NCBI GenBank assembly: GCA_013153895.1
Contig: JAADDN010000033.1
Span: 1-6,330, forward strand
Length of the DNA stretch: 6,330 bases
Source: Thermoproteota archaeon
GTDB lineage: Archaea > Thermoproteota > Thermoprotei > Thermoproteales > Thermocladiaceae
Direction: 5' to 3'
The notes below the pieces were generated by a model that did no database searches, had not been told where the DNA came from, and saw only the letters and a program-made list of their open reading frames with translations. Position 1 is the first letter of the stretch. The number at the start of each line of letters is the position of its first letter. The translations under genes and the position numbers were made by a program. Positions 1 to 6,241 of this stretch are shown here, in pieces.

Positions 1-1226
1 TTTGAGACAATGTTAGATAACGATTCTAAGAATATTGTTCTATTAGTAATTTTGAAGAATGGTCTATAAAATACTATACTAATATCCTTACCGAGAGATG
101 GAGGTACAGGATTGACAAATAATATTGTGAAGAATGCTGTAACTATAGTAAATACTAGAAATAATTTTCTCATGTTAGTACTATGAACATTATTATATAG
201 TTTTCTAAATGCGTATATTGATGCAGCTATGGTTAGAGGAAGAATATTATAAGAATAGCAGAAACCATACATGTACATGTAGATCCTATTTGAAAACCAT
301 ATCTCAGCCCATGGTACTAATGTAAGTACAAGATAATCATCTAATGACCAGAGTGGAAGCAAGCCTTGAGCTGACAGGAAGGTAAGTGTATATATAAATT
401 TATGACCCATATATACTGTGAAAGAACTTCTAGTGTAATACCATCCTTTAAAGGGAAAGGTATGAATAGGAGAGAAGTATGGTATTATTACGAATACTGA
501 CAAGAACAGCCAAGTGATTGATAACATTATTAGTAATAGTCCAGTCCTTACATTAACATCGCTTTTCAGATTATTTAGAAAGAGTTTTATATCAAAGTTA
601 TATCTATATTTTAAAGATCTGTATAGTAACCAGAGACCTATACCCAAGACTCCGAGAGAGATATCCTCTTTACACATTAAGGCAAATAAGGAGCATATTA
701 GTGCAAGAAGATGATTATTCTTCTCTATATAGTAGATTGTTAGTAAGAGTAGTGGTATAGCGAAAATGGAGGGGTGAAAGTCGAATGCGTTTATACCGTG
801 TAGACTTGGGTTTGAAAGATATAGCATGGCAAATAGAAGTGCAAGAGCCTTGTTCTCTAGAATCTTAACTGAGAGCTTATATATTATGAGAGCTGTAATT
901 CCTAGGGTAAAGGTCTGTAATAGTAGTAGGGTTAATGCATTGGGGAACAGACAGTATAGAGGAGCTATTACGAATAATATTGGGGAATTATGAACAGCAA
1001 AATGTGATATTGGAATAGTCATTCCATAGACAAAAGGTCCTTCAGCATTATTAACTAACAACATCCTGTACTTACATAATGTATATAATGATTGCATAAA
1101 TACTCCAAGATCAAGACCTGTAGTATTGTATGTTATGTGTTCAATATATTGAAAATATGAAAAATAGAATACATATGCTATAATAGATACTGATAAAGCT
1201 ATATCAAATATGCGATCTTTCTTCAT
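1..1226 (-). CDS. DUF2079 (COG3463) predicted membrane protein, GT-C-like; 3' end outside window
   Basis: The frame is open from ATG at 1226 to the left edge: 408 codons with no stop, so the C-terminus is missing. The protein is polytopic, with hydrophobic segments near residues 7-25, 81-120, 126-137, 153-166, 172-201, 228-250, 322-340 and 354-371. Landmarks I associate with DUF2079 are an early acidic motif GLDLGVF (D39), SHFAVHNSP (H75, H79), NAFDFHP (146-152), CKED (185-188) and a late region with LVPW and YGFCYSYNILP (about 303-330). The family is uncharacterised; its layout of an acidic residue in the first outer loop followed by many helices resembles GT-C lipid-sugar glycosyltransferases, so glycosyl transfer at the membrane is a reasonable inference, not proven. 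Its ATG overlaps the TGA of the FHA gene (ATGA), implying translational coupling and one operon. No Shine-Dalgarno site is evident. Confidence 0.85.
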   Translation of the reverse strand, partial: MKKDRIFDIALSVSIIAYVFYFSYFQYIEHITYNTTGLDLGVFMQSLYTLCKYRMLLVNNAEGPFVYGMTIPISHFAVHNSPILFVIAPLYCLFPNALTLLLLQTFTLGITALIIYKLSVKILENKALALLFAMLYLSNPSLHGINAFDFHPSIFAIPLLLLTIYYIEKNNHLLALICSLFALMCKEDISLGVLGIGLWLLYRSLKYRYNFDIKLFLNNLKSDVNVRTGLLLIMLSITWLFLSVFVIIPYFSPIHTFPFKGWYYTRSSFTVYMGHKFIYTLTFLSAQGLLPLWSLDDYLVLTLVPWAEIWFSNRIYMYMYGFCYSYNILPLTIAASIYAFRKLYNNVHSTNMRKLFLVFTIVTAFFTILFVNPVPPSLGKDISIVFYRPFFKITNRTIFLESLSNIVS

Positions 1227-1570
1227 ACTGTTAACACGTTTATCAATGTTAAAGTGAATAATCCAAACCTTACTTTGAGAGATCTTTCTAATCTTACTTC
1301 CCTAATCTTTATAATCTTATTATCAGGTGTCATAATGTAAGTTCCATTTTTAGAAGAAAGATCTCTTAACACTATTGATGATTCTTCTCTCAATATTACG
1401 GCATGTTTTCTCGAGACCGTGGGATCAGGTATTACTATAGTATTTTCAGGACTTCTACCAATAGTGACTTCTCTAATAGATAGGAGATCTATATAAAGAT
1501 CGTAACCACATATCTTCTGTAGAGGAGATTCTAGAAATCTAAAATGGAGAATGTTCGCTTGAAATTTCAT
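1223..1570 (-). CDS. Small stand-alone FHA-domain protein
   Basis: This 115-residue protein is essentially one forkhead-associated domain. Family hallmarks are in order: GRS at 38-40, an acidic/hydrophobic strand to about residue 50, SRKH at 53-56 (the SxxH-type phosphothreonine pocket), LRDL at 68-71, and SKNGTYI at 73-79 with the conserved N75-G76. FHA domains bind phosphothreonine peptides, so it probably acts as a cytoplasmic adaptor for a Ser/Thr kinase pathway; no kinase is in the window. It has no signal peptide, membrane segment or fused effector domain. The first 30 residues are not recognisable beyond forming early strands. The start at 1570 is the only sensible one. It sits 48 bp after the surface-protein gene and overlaps the DUF2079 gene by 4 bp, so it is sandwiched between an exported and a membrane protein. 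That context hints at regulation of surface assembly, which is inference. Confidence 0.9.
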   Translation of the reverse strand: MKFQANILHFRFLESPLQKICGYDLYIDLLSIREVTIGRSPENTIVIPDPTVSRKHAVILREESSIVLRDLSSKNGTYIMTPDNKIIKIREVRLERSLKVRFGLFTLTLINVLTV

Positions 1571-1608
1571 AATCGAATTACCGTGCAGATTAACTCTAGT
1601 TATTCACT

Positions 1609-1616
1609 TTTTAATA
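1609..1616 (-). promoter_or_regulatory. Possible weak TATA-like box before the FHA gene
   Basis: On the minus strand TATTAAAA lies in the 48 bp gap just after the surface-protein stop. It would place a start about 16 nt before the FHA ATG. No T-tract terminator is visible in the gap, so read-through from the upstream gene is at least as likely. Confidence 0.25.
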
Positions 1617-1618
1617 TT

Positions 1619-3646
1619 TTACCTTCTTCTCCTTTTTGCTCTTGCAATTGCTATCGCTACTATTGCTATTATGATGAATATTACACAGATTATCTCTGGT
1701 ATGTGCTTATACATTATTGTTACAACTGTCTCACGTACTGTTAATGTTATTGATAGGCTTTTACTTAATGTTGGTATTTTTCCTATGCTTGCTAGAACTA
1801 GAGGTTTAGGTATGTATATTAACATTAGTGTTGCTCTATATTTTCCTACTGGTGCTGAACTATCAACTTCTAGGAGATACGTTAGCTCTACTGTTTCTCC
1901 TGGGTGTAGTTCTCCTATTATTATCTGGTTTGCTGTCATTGCTGCTAGTGGGTTGTTCTGTGGTACGTGGAATGTAAATACTTTAGGTATCGATAATATT
2001 GCTTTTACTCCCTCAAGTTCAGGTCCGCTAACATATTTTAGATCTATTATGAGTATTGCCTTACTTGATCCTGGGTAGAAGTCTATCTCCTCAATTCTTT
2101 CAATCTTAAATACTGGCTTTGGAAGAACTTTTATATATGTAGTATAGTTCTCAACCTTGTTATAATATTGTAATTCTACTGTTAGTTTATACATTCCAGC
2201 AGTTATATTATCAGGAACGTTAAACATGAAGACTAGAGGAATCGTACGTCCTGGTGGTACTGCTGGTAGTGTTATCTCTGTTATGTTTGGTGTATATGTC
2301 GTGAACTCTCTAGGTAGTATTAATCTAACTGTGACGTTTTTTGCATATACTGGACCTACGTTGAGTAGTGTTATGTTAAGTAATACTCCATACATTCCTG
2401 GAAGTACTGCTGGTGGTGTTGCTACTGCTGATACTATCTTTATCTTTGGTTCATTTATGATTATTTTTGCTATATGTCTCTCCTCTACGTGATCGTATAT
2501 GAAGTATATTTCTAGAGGATATTTTCCTTCAGTCACGTTTGAGAGTACTGATACTATGAATGTTACTGGTATCTCATGTCCTGGTAATACTGTTCCAATG
2601 TTCTTACATGTGAGACCATTACCTTTTAAGGGTGGTCTTAATCTTATACATACGGTCAAGTTATTTATTGCTGTATCTGGTATAAACATTACTGTGAGAG
2701 GAACATTACTATATCCTGGTCCTACAGTCATGACTTCTGTTGGTGTTCCCCAGAATACTGTTACACCACTGAACTTTACCTCTGGTATACATATTCTGAA
2801 CGTTGTGTTCAGGTTCCAGGTTGTCTTTATGCCGTACGTCACGTATAGTGTCTCACTGTAACATCCTCCTGTAGCATTATTGTAGAGGTTTACTACATAT
2901 GTGAGAGTTACTGGTCTTCCTGGTGGTAGTGCTGGTAAGCTCGTGTTTAAGTATCTCACTATCTTTCCATTCTTTGTAGCATATATTGGATATCTTAGTC
3001 TAAGTCTAAGCTTAACGTTGTATAGCGTCTCGGTGCCTGTGTTCATTATTATTATTGTTAGAGGTATGTTCTTCATACCTGGACCAACAATCTCGAAGTT
3101 CTTTCCTCCTAAATATGCTCCGAGAACCTCTATTCCTAACGTTCCTATTATTGGAAGCTTCTCCTCGTATATTGTTGATGTCTCCTCACCAAATAGTCCC
3201 TGCGTTGTCACGTAGTATATTCCATAGTATATTACTATCTTGAACTTGTATAGTCCGCTTGGCAATGTTGGAGCTATCGTTAGGTAAAATATGCATGAGA
3301 CATTGCTTCCTGGACCCATGTATGGTATGTGACATATCTGAGGACCACTAAACCAGTCTACACCTTCAGGAAGGTTCAAGGTTACTCTAACGTTCTTGAG
3401 GAAATATTTCAATCCCTCCACCTTTGGTAAGAGTACGACCACCTTAAGTACCGCTGGACTCGTGCCTGGTCCAGGAACTTTAGGCTGAAGCCAGTACGCG
3501 TATGCTACAGGTCTTATGCTCACTGTAGCTGTGTTTCCACGCGTTATGTTCACCAGTTGACAGTATCCTACGTTGATGAGAGTTATAAATATTATTAAGG
3601 CTGTCGTAAGTAGTATCTTAGATATATCTCTAGACATTCGTTCCAT
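1619..3646 (-). CDS. Secreted, membrane-anchored S-layer-like protein with five repeated beta-sandwich modules (COG1361/CARDB-NEW3 type)
   Basis: The protein has 675 residues from the chosen ATG. A Sec-type signal (hydrophobic residues 11-27, then GYCQ) is followed by five related modules at about 44-165, 170-288, 289-398, 400-508 and 510-640. A single C-terminal helix (649-668) and KRRRR then give a cell-wall-facing protein with a basic cytoplasmic end. Most modules share a PG turn before a strand (VGPGM, VGPGY, VLPGM, FYPGS), a second PG turn (LPPGR, VLPGH, VPPGR, LHPGE) and a closing G-x-Y strand. This is the pattern of CARDB/NEW3 domains in archaeal COG1361 proteins. Twelve Asn-X-Ser/Thr sequons (N33 to N500) imply heavy glycosylation. 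Cysteine pairs 105/118, 262/286 and 333/347 fall one per module. An in-frame ATG at 3679 is disfavoured because the likely TATA box (3668-3676) would lie inside it and is spaced for a leaderless start at 3646; ATG at 3637 is also possible. The ligand or enzymatic partner is unknown. Confidence 0.85.
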   Translation of the reverse strand: MERMSRDISKILLTTALIIFITLINVGYCQLVNITRGNTATVSIRPVAYAYWLQPKVPGPGTSPAVLKVVVLLPKVEGLKYFLKNVRVTLNLPEGVDWFSGPQICHIPYMGPGSNVSCIFYLTIAPTLPSGLYKFKIVIYYGIYYVTTQGLFGEETSTIYEEKLPIIGTLGIEVLGAYLGGKNFEIVGPGMKNIPLTIIIMNTGTETLYNVKLRLRLRYPIYATKNGKIVRYLNTSLPALPPGRPVTLTYVVNLYNNATGGCYSETLYVTYGIKTTWNLNTTFRICIPEVKFSGVTVFWGTPTEVMTVGPGYSNVPLTVMFIPDTAINNLTVCIRLRPPLKGNGLTCKNIGTVLPGHEIPVTFIVSVLSNVTEGKYPLEIYFIYDHVEERHIAKIIINEPKIKIVSAVATPPAVLPGMYGVLLNITLLNVGPVYAKNVTVRLILPREFTTYTPNITEITLPAVPPGRTIPLVFMFNVPDNITAGMYKLTVELQYYNKVENYTTYIKVLPKPVFKIERIEEIDFYPGSSKAILIIDLKYVSGPELEGVKAILSIPKVFTFHVPQNNPLAAMTANQIIIGELHPGETVELTYLLEVDSSAPVGKYRATLMLIYIPKPLVLASIGKIPTLSKSLSITLTVRETVVTIMYKHIPEIICVIFIIIAIVAIAIARAKRRRR

Positions 3647-3667
3647 GTCGAGGAGATCATGGTAATG

Positions 3668-3676
3668 TAATATAAG
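3668..3676. promoter_or_regulatory. Shared bidirectional TATA-like element between the surface-protein and transporter genes
   Basis: The minus strand reads CTTATATTA and the plus strand TAATATAAG. Its centre (about 3672) is 26 bp from the minus ATG at 3646, fitting a leaderless start, and 37 bp from the plus ATG at 3709, giving a leader of about 10 nt. A 5-bp inverted repeat, TAATG (3663-3667) and CATTA (3677-3681), flanks it directly. No other good TATA candidate is visible for the plus gene at ATG 3709. Confidence 0.55.
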
Positions 3677-3708
3677 CATTACTCGTTAGACATGTCAGAC
3701 ATATCACG

Positions 3709-5178
3709 ATGCGTATTACATATATACCTCACATCAGACACAGACACGTGCAGAAATTAGATAGAGTAACGAGAGGCTACATGATCAGGATAACTATCGT
3801 TCTATCTCTACTAGCAATGTTAGCAATGTATACAGAGACAATGATATTACCAGCATTCCCAAGATTGATGAGAGAATTTCATGTACGTGAGTCAGATATA
3901 GCATGGATACTTACAGCATACTTGCTTAGTGGTGTAGCATCAACACCATTAATGGGTAAACTTAGTGATATATATGGTAGAAAGAAGATCCTCCTCATAG
4001 TTCTGACAATATATGCAATAGGATTAACATCATGCGGATTCTCTTACACTTTCTCATCATTAGTAATGTCTAGAGCAATACAGGGTGTAGGAATGGCAAT
4101 GTTCCCGATAGCGTTCAGCATAGTTAGAGAACAGTTACCTATGGAGATGGTTCCACTAGCTCAAGGAATGATAAGCGCCATGTTTGGTATTGGATCAATA
4201 ATAGGTCTAGTAGTAGGATCACACGTCATAGAGTGGTATGGGTGGAGAACACTGTTTCATACTGCAGCAATATTGGCTTGGGGTCTCATACCTGTAGAAC
4301 ATTTCTTAATTGAGGAGAAGTATAGACCTGTAATATCTGCAAGGATCGACTATATAGGTATAATGCTCATATCTGCAGGTACAGCATTCCTCTGTTATGC
4401 TTTTGAGGTAGCTGCACACTATGGATGGACTTATAGTGCAGTCATATGGTCAATAATTACTGGATTAATATGTTATATAGCGTTCATAGAGTGGGAGAGA
4501 TATACTCCTGATCCTGTGGTTCCATTATCAAGATTGAAAGAGATAAACGTGCTTGTAAGTAATCTGGCTGGAGTTGTTGCTGGTCTAGGAATGTTCATGT
4601 TCTTTCAAGTCTTCGTAATATTTTTACAGCTTCCTAAACCTGCAGGTCTTGGATTAACCATAGTTGAGACTGGTTACTATATGACTATACCTGCACTAAC
4701 AATGTTAATTACTTCTGGACTTATTGGTAGGGTAATACCTAAAATAGGTGTAAAACGTTCACTACTGATATCATCAATATACTTAGCTATAAGTGGAGTG
4801 ATATTTCAATTAATAGATCTACTTAACCTCTGGCAAGTCATTGCAGCTGCTTGCTTAGTCATGTCTGCTATAGGAGCTCTACTAGTAAGTTTAATAAACT
4901 TACTAGTCCTATCAGTACCTATAGAGGAGGTTGGACTACTCACAGGAATAAACATGATACTCAGATATGTAGGAGGATCACTAGGAACAGCATTAGGAGG
5001 ATACCTACAATCAACAATAACTACAACAGTACTACTATACATGCTTGGAAAGTTCATACCACTAACATTTGCATCACCAACAGTAGTTAAGATATCTATG
5101 CTCGTAGTTACAGGACTTGGAATAATAATATTCCTACTATGCTTAAAAGCGAAAGAGATATTTCAGAAGAGAGCATAG
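3709..5178 (+). CDS. Major facilitator superfamily exporter, DHA2 (EmrB/QacA-like, 14-helix) family
   Basis: The protein has 489 residues, close to the usual length of 14-helix DHA2 drug:proton antiporters. Visible motifs are LPAFPRL (47-53, motif D1), GKLSDIYGRKK (83-93, motif A between helices 2 and 3), RAIQGVG (122-128, motif B) and a Gly-rich helix GIGSIIGLVVG (160-170, motif C, typical of antiporters), followed by YGWR. Two extra helices follow at about 214-232 and 243-260, separated by HYGW, as in DHA2 members. Export of a hydrophobic or toxic compound driven by protons is the family expectation; the substrate is unknown. The start could be 3709 or ATG 3781 (residue 25). The longer start adds a His/Arg-rich tail with no family match, while the shorter has GAGG four bases upstream. 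It is divergent from the surface-protein gene, and its last 16 bp overlap the convergent Cys-rich gene. Confidence 0.92.
   Translation: MRITYIPHIRHRHVQKLDRVTRGYMIRITIVLSLLAMLAMYTETMILPAFPRLMREFHVRESDIAWILTAYLLSGVASTPLMGKLSDIYGRKKILLIVLTIYAIGLTSCGFSYTFSSLVMSRAIQGVGMAMFPIAFSIVREQLPMEMVPLAQGMISAMFGIGSIIGLVVGSHVIEWYGWRTLFHTAAILAWGLIPVEHFLIEEKYRPVISARIDYIGIMLISAGTAFLCYAFEVAAHYGWTYSAVIWSIITGLICYIAFIEWERYTPDPVVPLSRLKEINVLVSNLAGVVAGLGMFMFFQVFVIFLQLPKPAGLGLTIVETGYYMTIPALTMLITSGLIGRVIPKIGVKRSLLISSIYLAISGVIFQLIDLLNLWQVIAAACLVMSAIGALLVSLINLLVLSVPIEEVGLLTGINMILRYVGGSLGTALGGYLQSTITTTVLLYMLGKFIPLTFASPTVVKISMLVVTGLGIIIFLLCLKAKEIFQKRA
3773..3776 (+). promoter_or_regulatory. Possible Shine-Dalgarno GAGG for an internal transporter start
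   Basis: GAGG is four bases before the in-frame ATG at 3781, and residues 25 onward begin exactly at the first membrane helix. It supports, weakly, a 465-residue protein instead of 489. The 4-base match could be chance. Confidence 0.25.
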
Positions 5179-5675
5179 ATACGAGCCTTCAATGAACATA
5201 GTATAGATTTACAGGACTCAGCTCTGCTCCTTAATAGACAGTCAGTATATAATTGAAGACGAGTCAAGATATCACATATGAGAGCAATCTCTATACATAG
5301 CTTAGGATCTTTCTTAAATATTGATTCTATAACCTTTCTAACATATATATCATAAATCTTATCAACAACTTTTAAAATATTGTTAACATCTGTTGAATAA
5401 TTTTCAATAACATTCTTAACACTCTCAATAATCTTCTTAAGATCTTCACTAAGAGATATGCATCTAGGAGCCATATAGTATATTAAATAATGATGATATG
5501 ATATACATTCCTCACTTATTAACATATTATTAATAAACTTGAGAAATTCATCACAGTTTAATAATTTTTTAATAGTTTCAAAATCTTGAACACATTTTTC
5601 AAAGCTTTGTTTAAAATCCTCACAATTCTCTAACTTATCTTCAACACATTTACAAAATGTTAAATCACTAGTCAT
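5163..5675 (-). CDS. Unrecognised helical, cysteine-rich small protein (12 Cys)
   Basis: I do not recognise a family. The 170-residue protein has no signal peptide or clear membrane helix, so it is probably cytoplasmic. It is predominantly charged and amphipathic, probably all helical, with a Lys/Glu-rich centre (about 77-120). Cysteines are at 8, 10, 18, 28, 41, 57, 72, 127, 134, 146, 155 and 160: a CxC start, a regular ten-residue spacing 8/18/28 (CX9C twice), a Cys-free middle, and a second cluster at 127-160. This could be a disulfide-braced helical hairpin, which suits hyperthermophilic archaea, or a metal/cluster-binding scaffold. The start at 5675 is the only Met before residue 51, and a TATA-like box is correctly spaced. 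It overlaps the transporter's 3' end by 16 bp, tail to tail, and faces away from the YkgJ-type gene across 37 bp. Coding likelihood is good from length, promoter spacing and coherent composition, but there is no homology proof. Confidence 0.75.
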   Translation of the reverse strand: MTSDLTFCKCVEDKLENCEDFKQSFEKCVQDFETIKKLLNCDEFLKFINNMLISEECISYHHYLIYYMAPRCISLSEDLKKIIESVKNVIENYSTDVNNILKVVDKIYDIYVRKVIESIFKKDPKLCIEIALICDILTRLQLYTDCLLRSRAESCKSILCSLKARIYALF

Positions 5676-5682
5676 GATTATC

Positions 5683-5690
5683 TTTATCTT
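5683..5690 (+). promoter_or_regulatory. TATA-like box of the YkgJ-type gene
   Basis: TTTATCTT is centred about 27 bp before the ATG at 5713, predicting a leaderless transcript; no Shine-Dalgarno sequence is present. The box is imperfect (C in the core). Confidence 0.5.
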
Positions 5691-5699
5691 TGTTAGTAA

Positions 5700-5707
5700 T
5701 TATTAAA
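5700..5707 (-). promoter_or_regulatory. TATA-like box of the Cys-rich gene
   Basis: The minus strand reads TTTAATAA, centred about 28 bp before the ATG at 5675, predicting initiation within a few bases of the start codon. It lies between the opposite gene's TATA box and its ATG. Confidence 0.55.
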
Positions 5708-5712
5708 GAAGT

Positions 5713-6213
5713 ATGGATGTGAGAGAGCTTAAGTATAGGATATGTATGAGCTGTGGCTCAAGATGTTGTAAGAGGTTTGACTATAAGACATGGTATGTAC
5801 AGTTAACTTTGAGAGATATAGTTAGGATAGCTGAAGGATTAAGAGAACCTATAGATGAAGTTGTTAGAAAATATGTTAAAATAATTAACTATGGTACATA
5901 CATGATATTGACACTGAAAGCAGTAGATGGAAAATGCATATTCTTAACAGATAAAGGATGCTCAATACAGAACTTTAAACCAATAGCATGTAGAACATAT
6001 CCAGTATATATACCAGGAACATACATAGATCCAGAATGCCCATTATCAAGATATCCAGAACTACTTGAAGAAGAAGTAAAAAATGTAGAACAATACATAA
6101 AAGAATTTAACGAAACAAGACAAATACTAGAAAACAAGAACCCAAAAACACCTCAACAAATAGCAGAACTAGCAAGACACATAACAAAAAGAAAACTAGA
6201 AGAAAGTCTTTAA
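5713..6213 (+). CDS. YkgJ-type cysteine-cluster protein (CxxCxxCC family, PF03692)
   Basis: The 166-residue protein starts its first cysteine cluster at residue 11 (C11, C14, C18, C19). The second half of the family signature is GKCIFL (C75), KGCSIQNFKPIACRTYP (C83, C93), then C109 in DPECP. Eight cysteines in this arrangement are thought to bind a metal, zinc or an iron-sulfur cluster. The biochemical role of the family is not settled, and annotations as oxidoreductase are tentative. The first cluster reads CxxCxxxCC, one residue longer than the CxxCxxCC consensus. The C-terminal 50 residues are a charged, Lys/Glu-rich helical tail. No signal peptide or membrane helix is seen, so it is probably cytoplasmic. 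The start is supported by a TATA-like box at leaderless distance. The stop codon lies within the predicted promoter of the tRNA gene, 28 bp ahead of it. Confidence 0.9.
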   Translation: MDVRELKYRICMSCGSRCCKRFDYKTWYVQLTLRDIVRIAEGLREPIDEVVRKYVKIINYGTYMILTLKAVDGKCIFLTDKGCSIQNFKPIACRTYPVYIPGTYIDPECPLSRYPELLEEEVKNVEQYIKEFNETRQILENKNPKTPQQIAELARHITKRKLEESL

Positions 6214-6214
6214 A
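6209..6214 (+). promoter_or_regulatory. TATA box of tRNA-Ser, overlapping the upstream stop codon
   Basis: TTTAAA is centred at about 6212, roughly 26 bp before a start near 6238 and 4 nt ahead of the mature tRNA end. The purine-rich GAAAG just upstream could serve as the BRE. The TAA of the YkgJ-type gene (6211-6213) is inside the box. Confidence 0.6.
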
Positions 6215-6241
6215 ACCACACAAGAAAAATAACACAGACCA

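Noticed and set aside
267..280. Palindromic run ATGTACATGT and neighbours
   Set aside because: It is explained by alternating Met/Tyr codons (YMYMY) in the DUF2079 gene and lies mid-gene, so a regulatory role is unlikely.
514..714. Plus-strand 66-codon open frame
   Set aside because: It lies wholly inside the DUF2079 gene on the other strand, has no family features and no promoter.
1201..1240. Possible frameshift joining the FHA and DUF2079 genes into one protein
   Set aside because: The ATGA overlap is a normal coupling arrangement, and both proteins have complete, natural ends at the junction.
2994..3015. Short tandem repeat based on TAAGTC
   Set aside because: It encodes LRLRLR in one beta strand of module 2; alternating codons explain it.
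1671..3243. Several plus-strand open frames of 62-135 codons opposite the surface-protein gene, some hydrophobic
   Set aside because: They are antisense shadows of a low-stop, beta-strand-rich coding sequence; their Gly/Pro/Ser pattern mirrors the repeated PG turns of the real gene.
4806..5090. Minus- and plus-strand open frames within the transporter's 3' part
   Set aside because: The transporter frame carries all expected motifs and helices through this stretch; these alternatives have no features.
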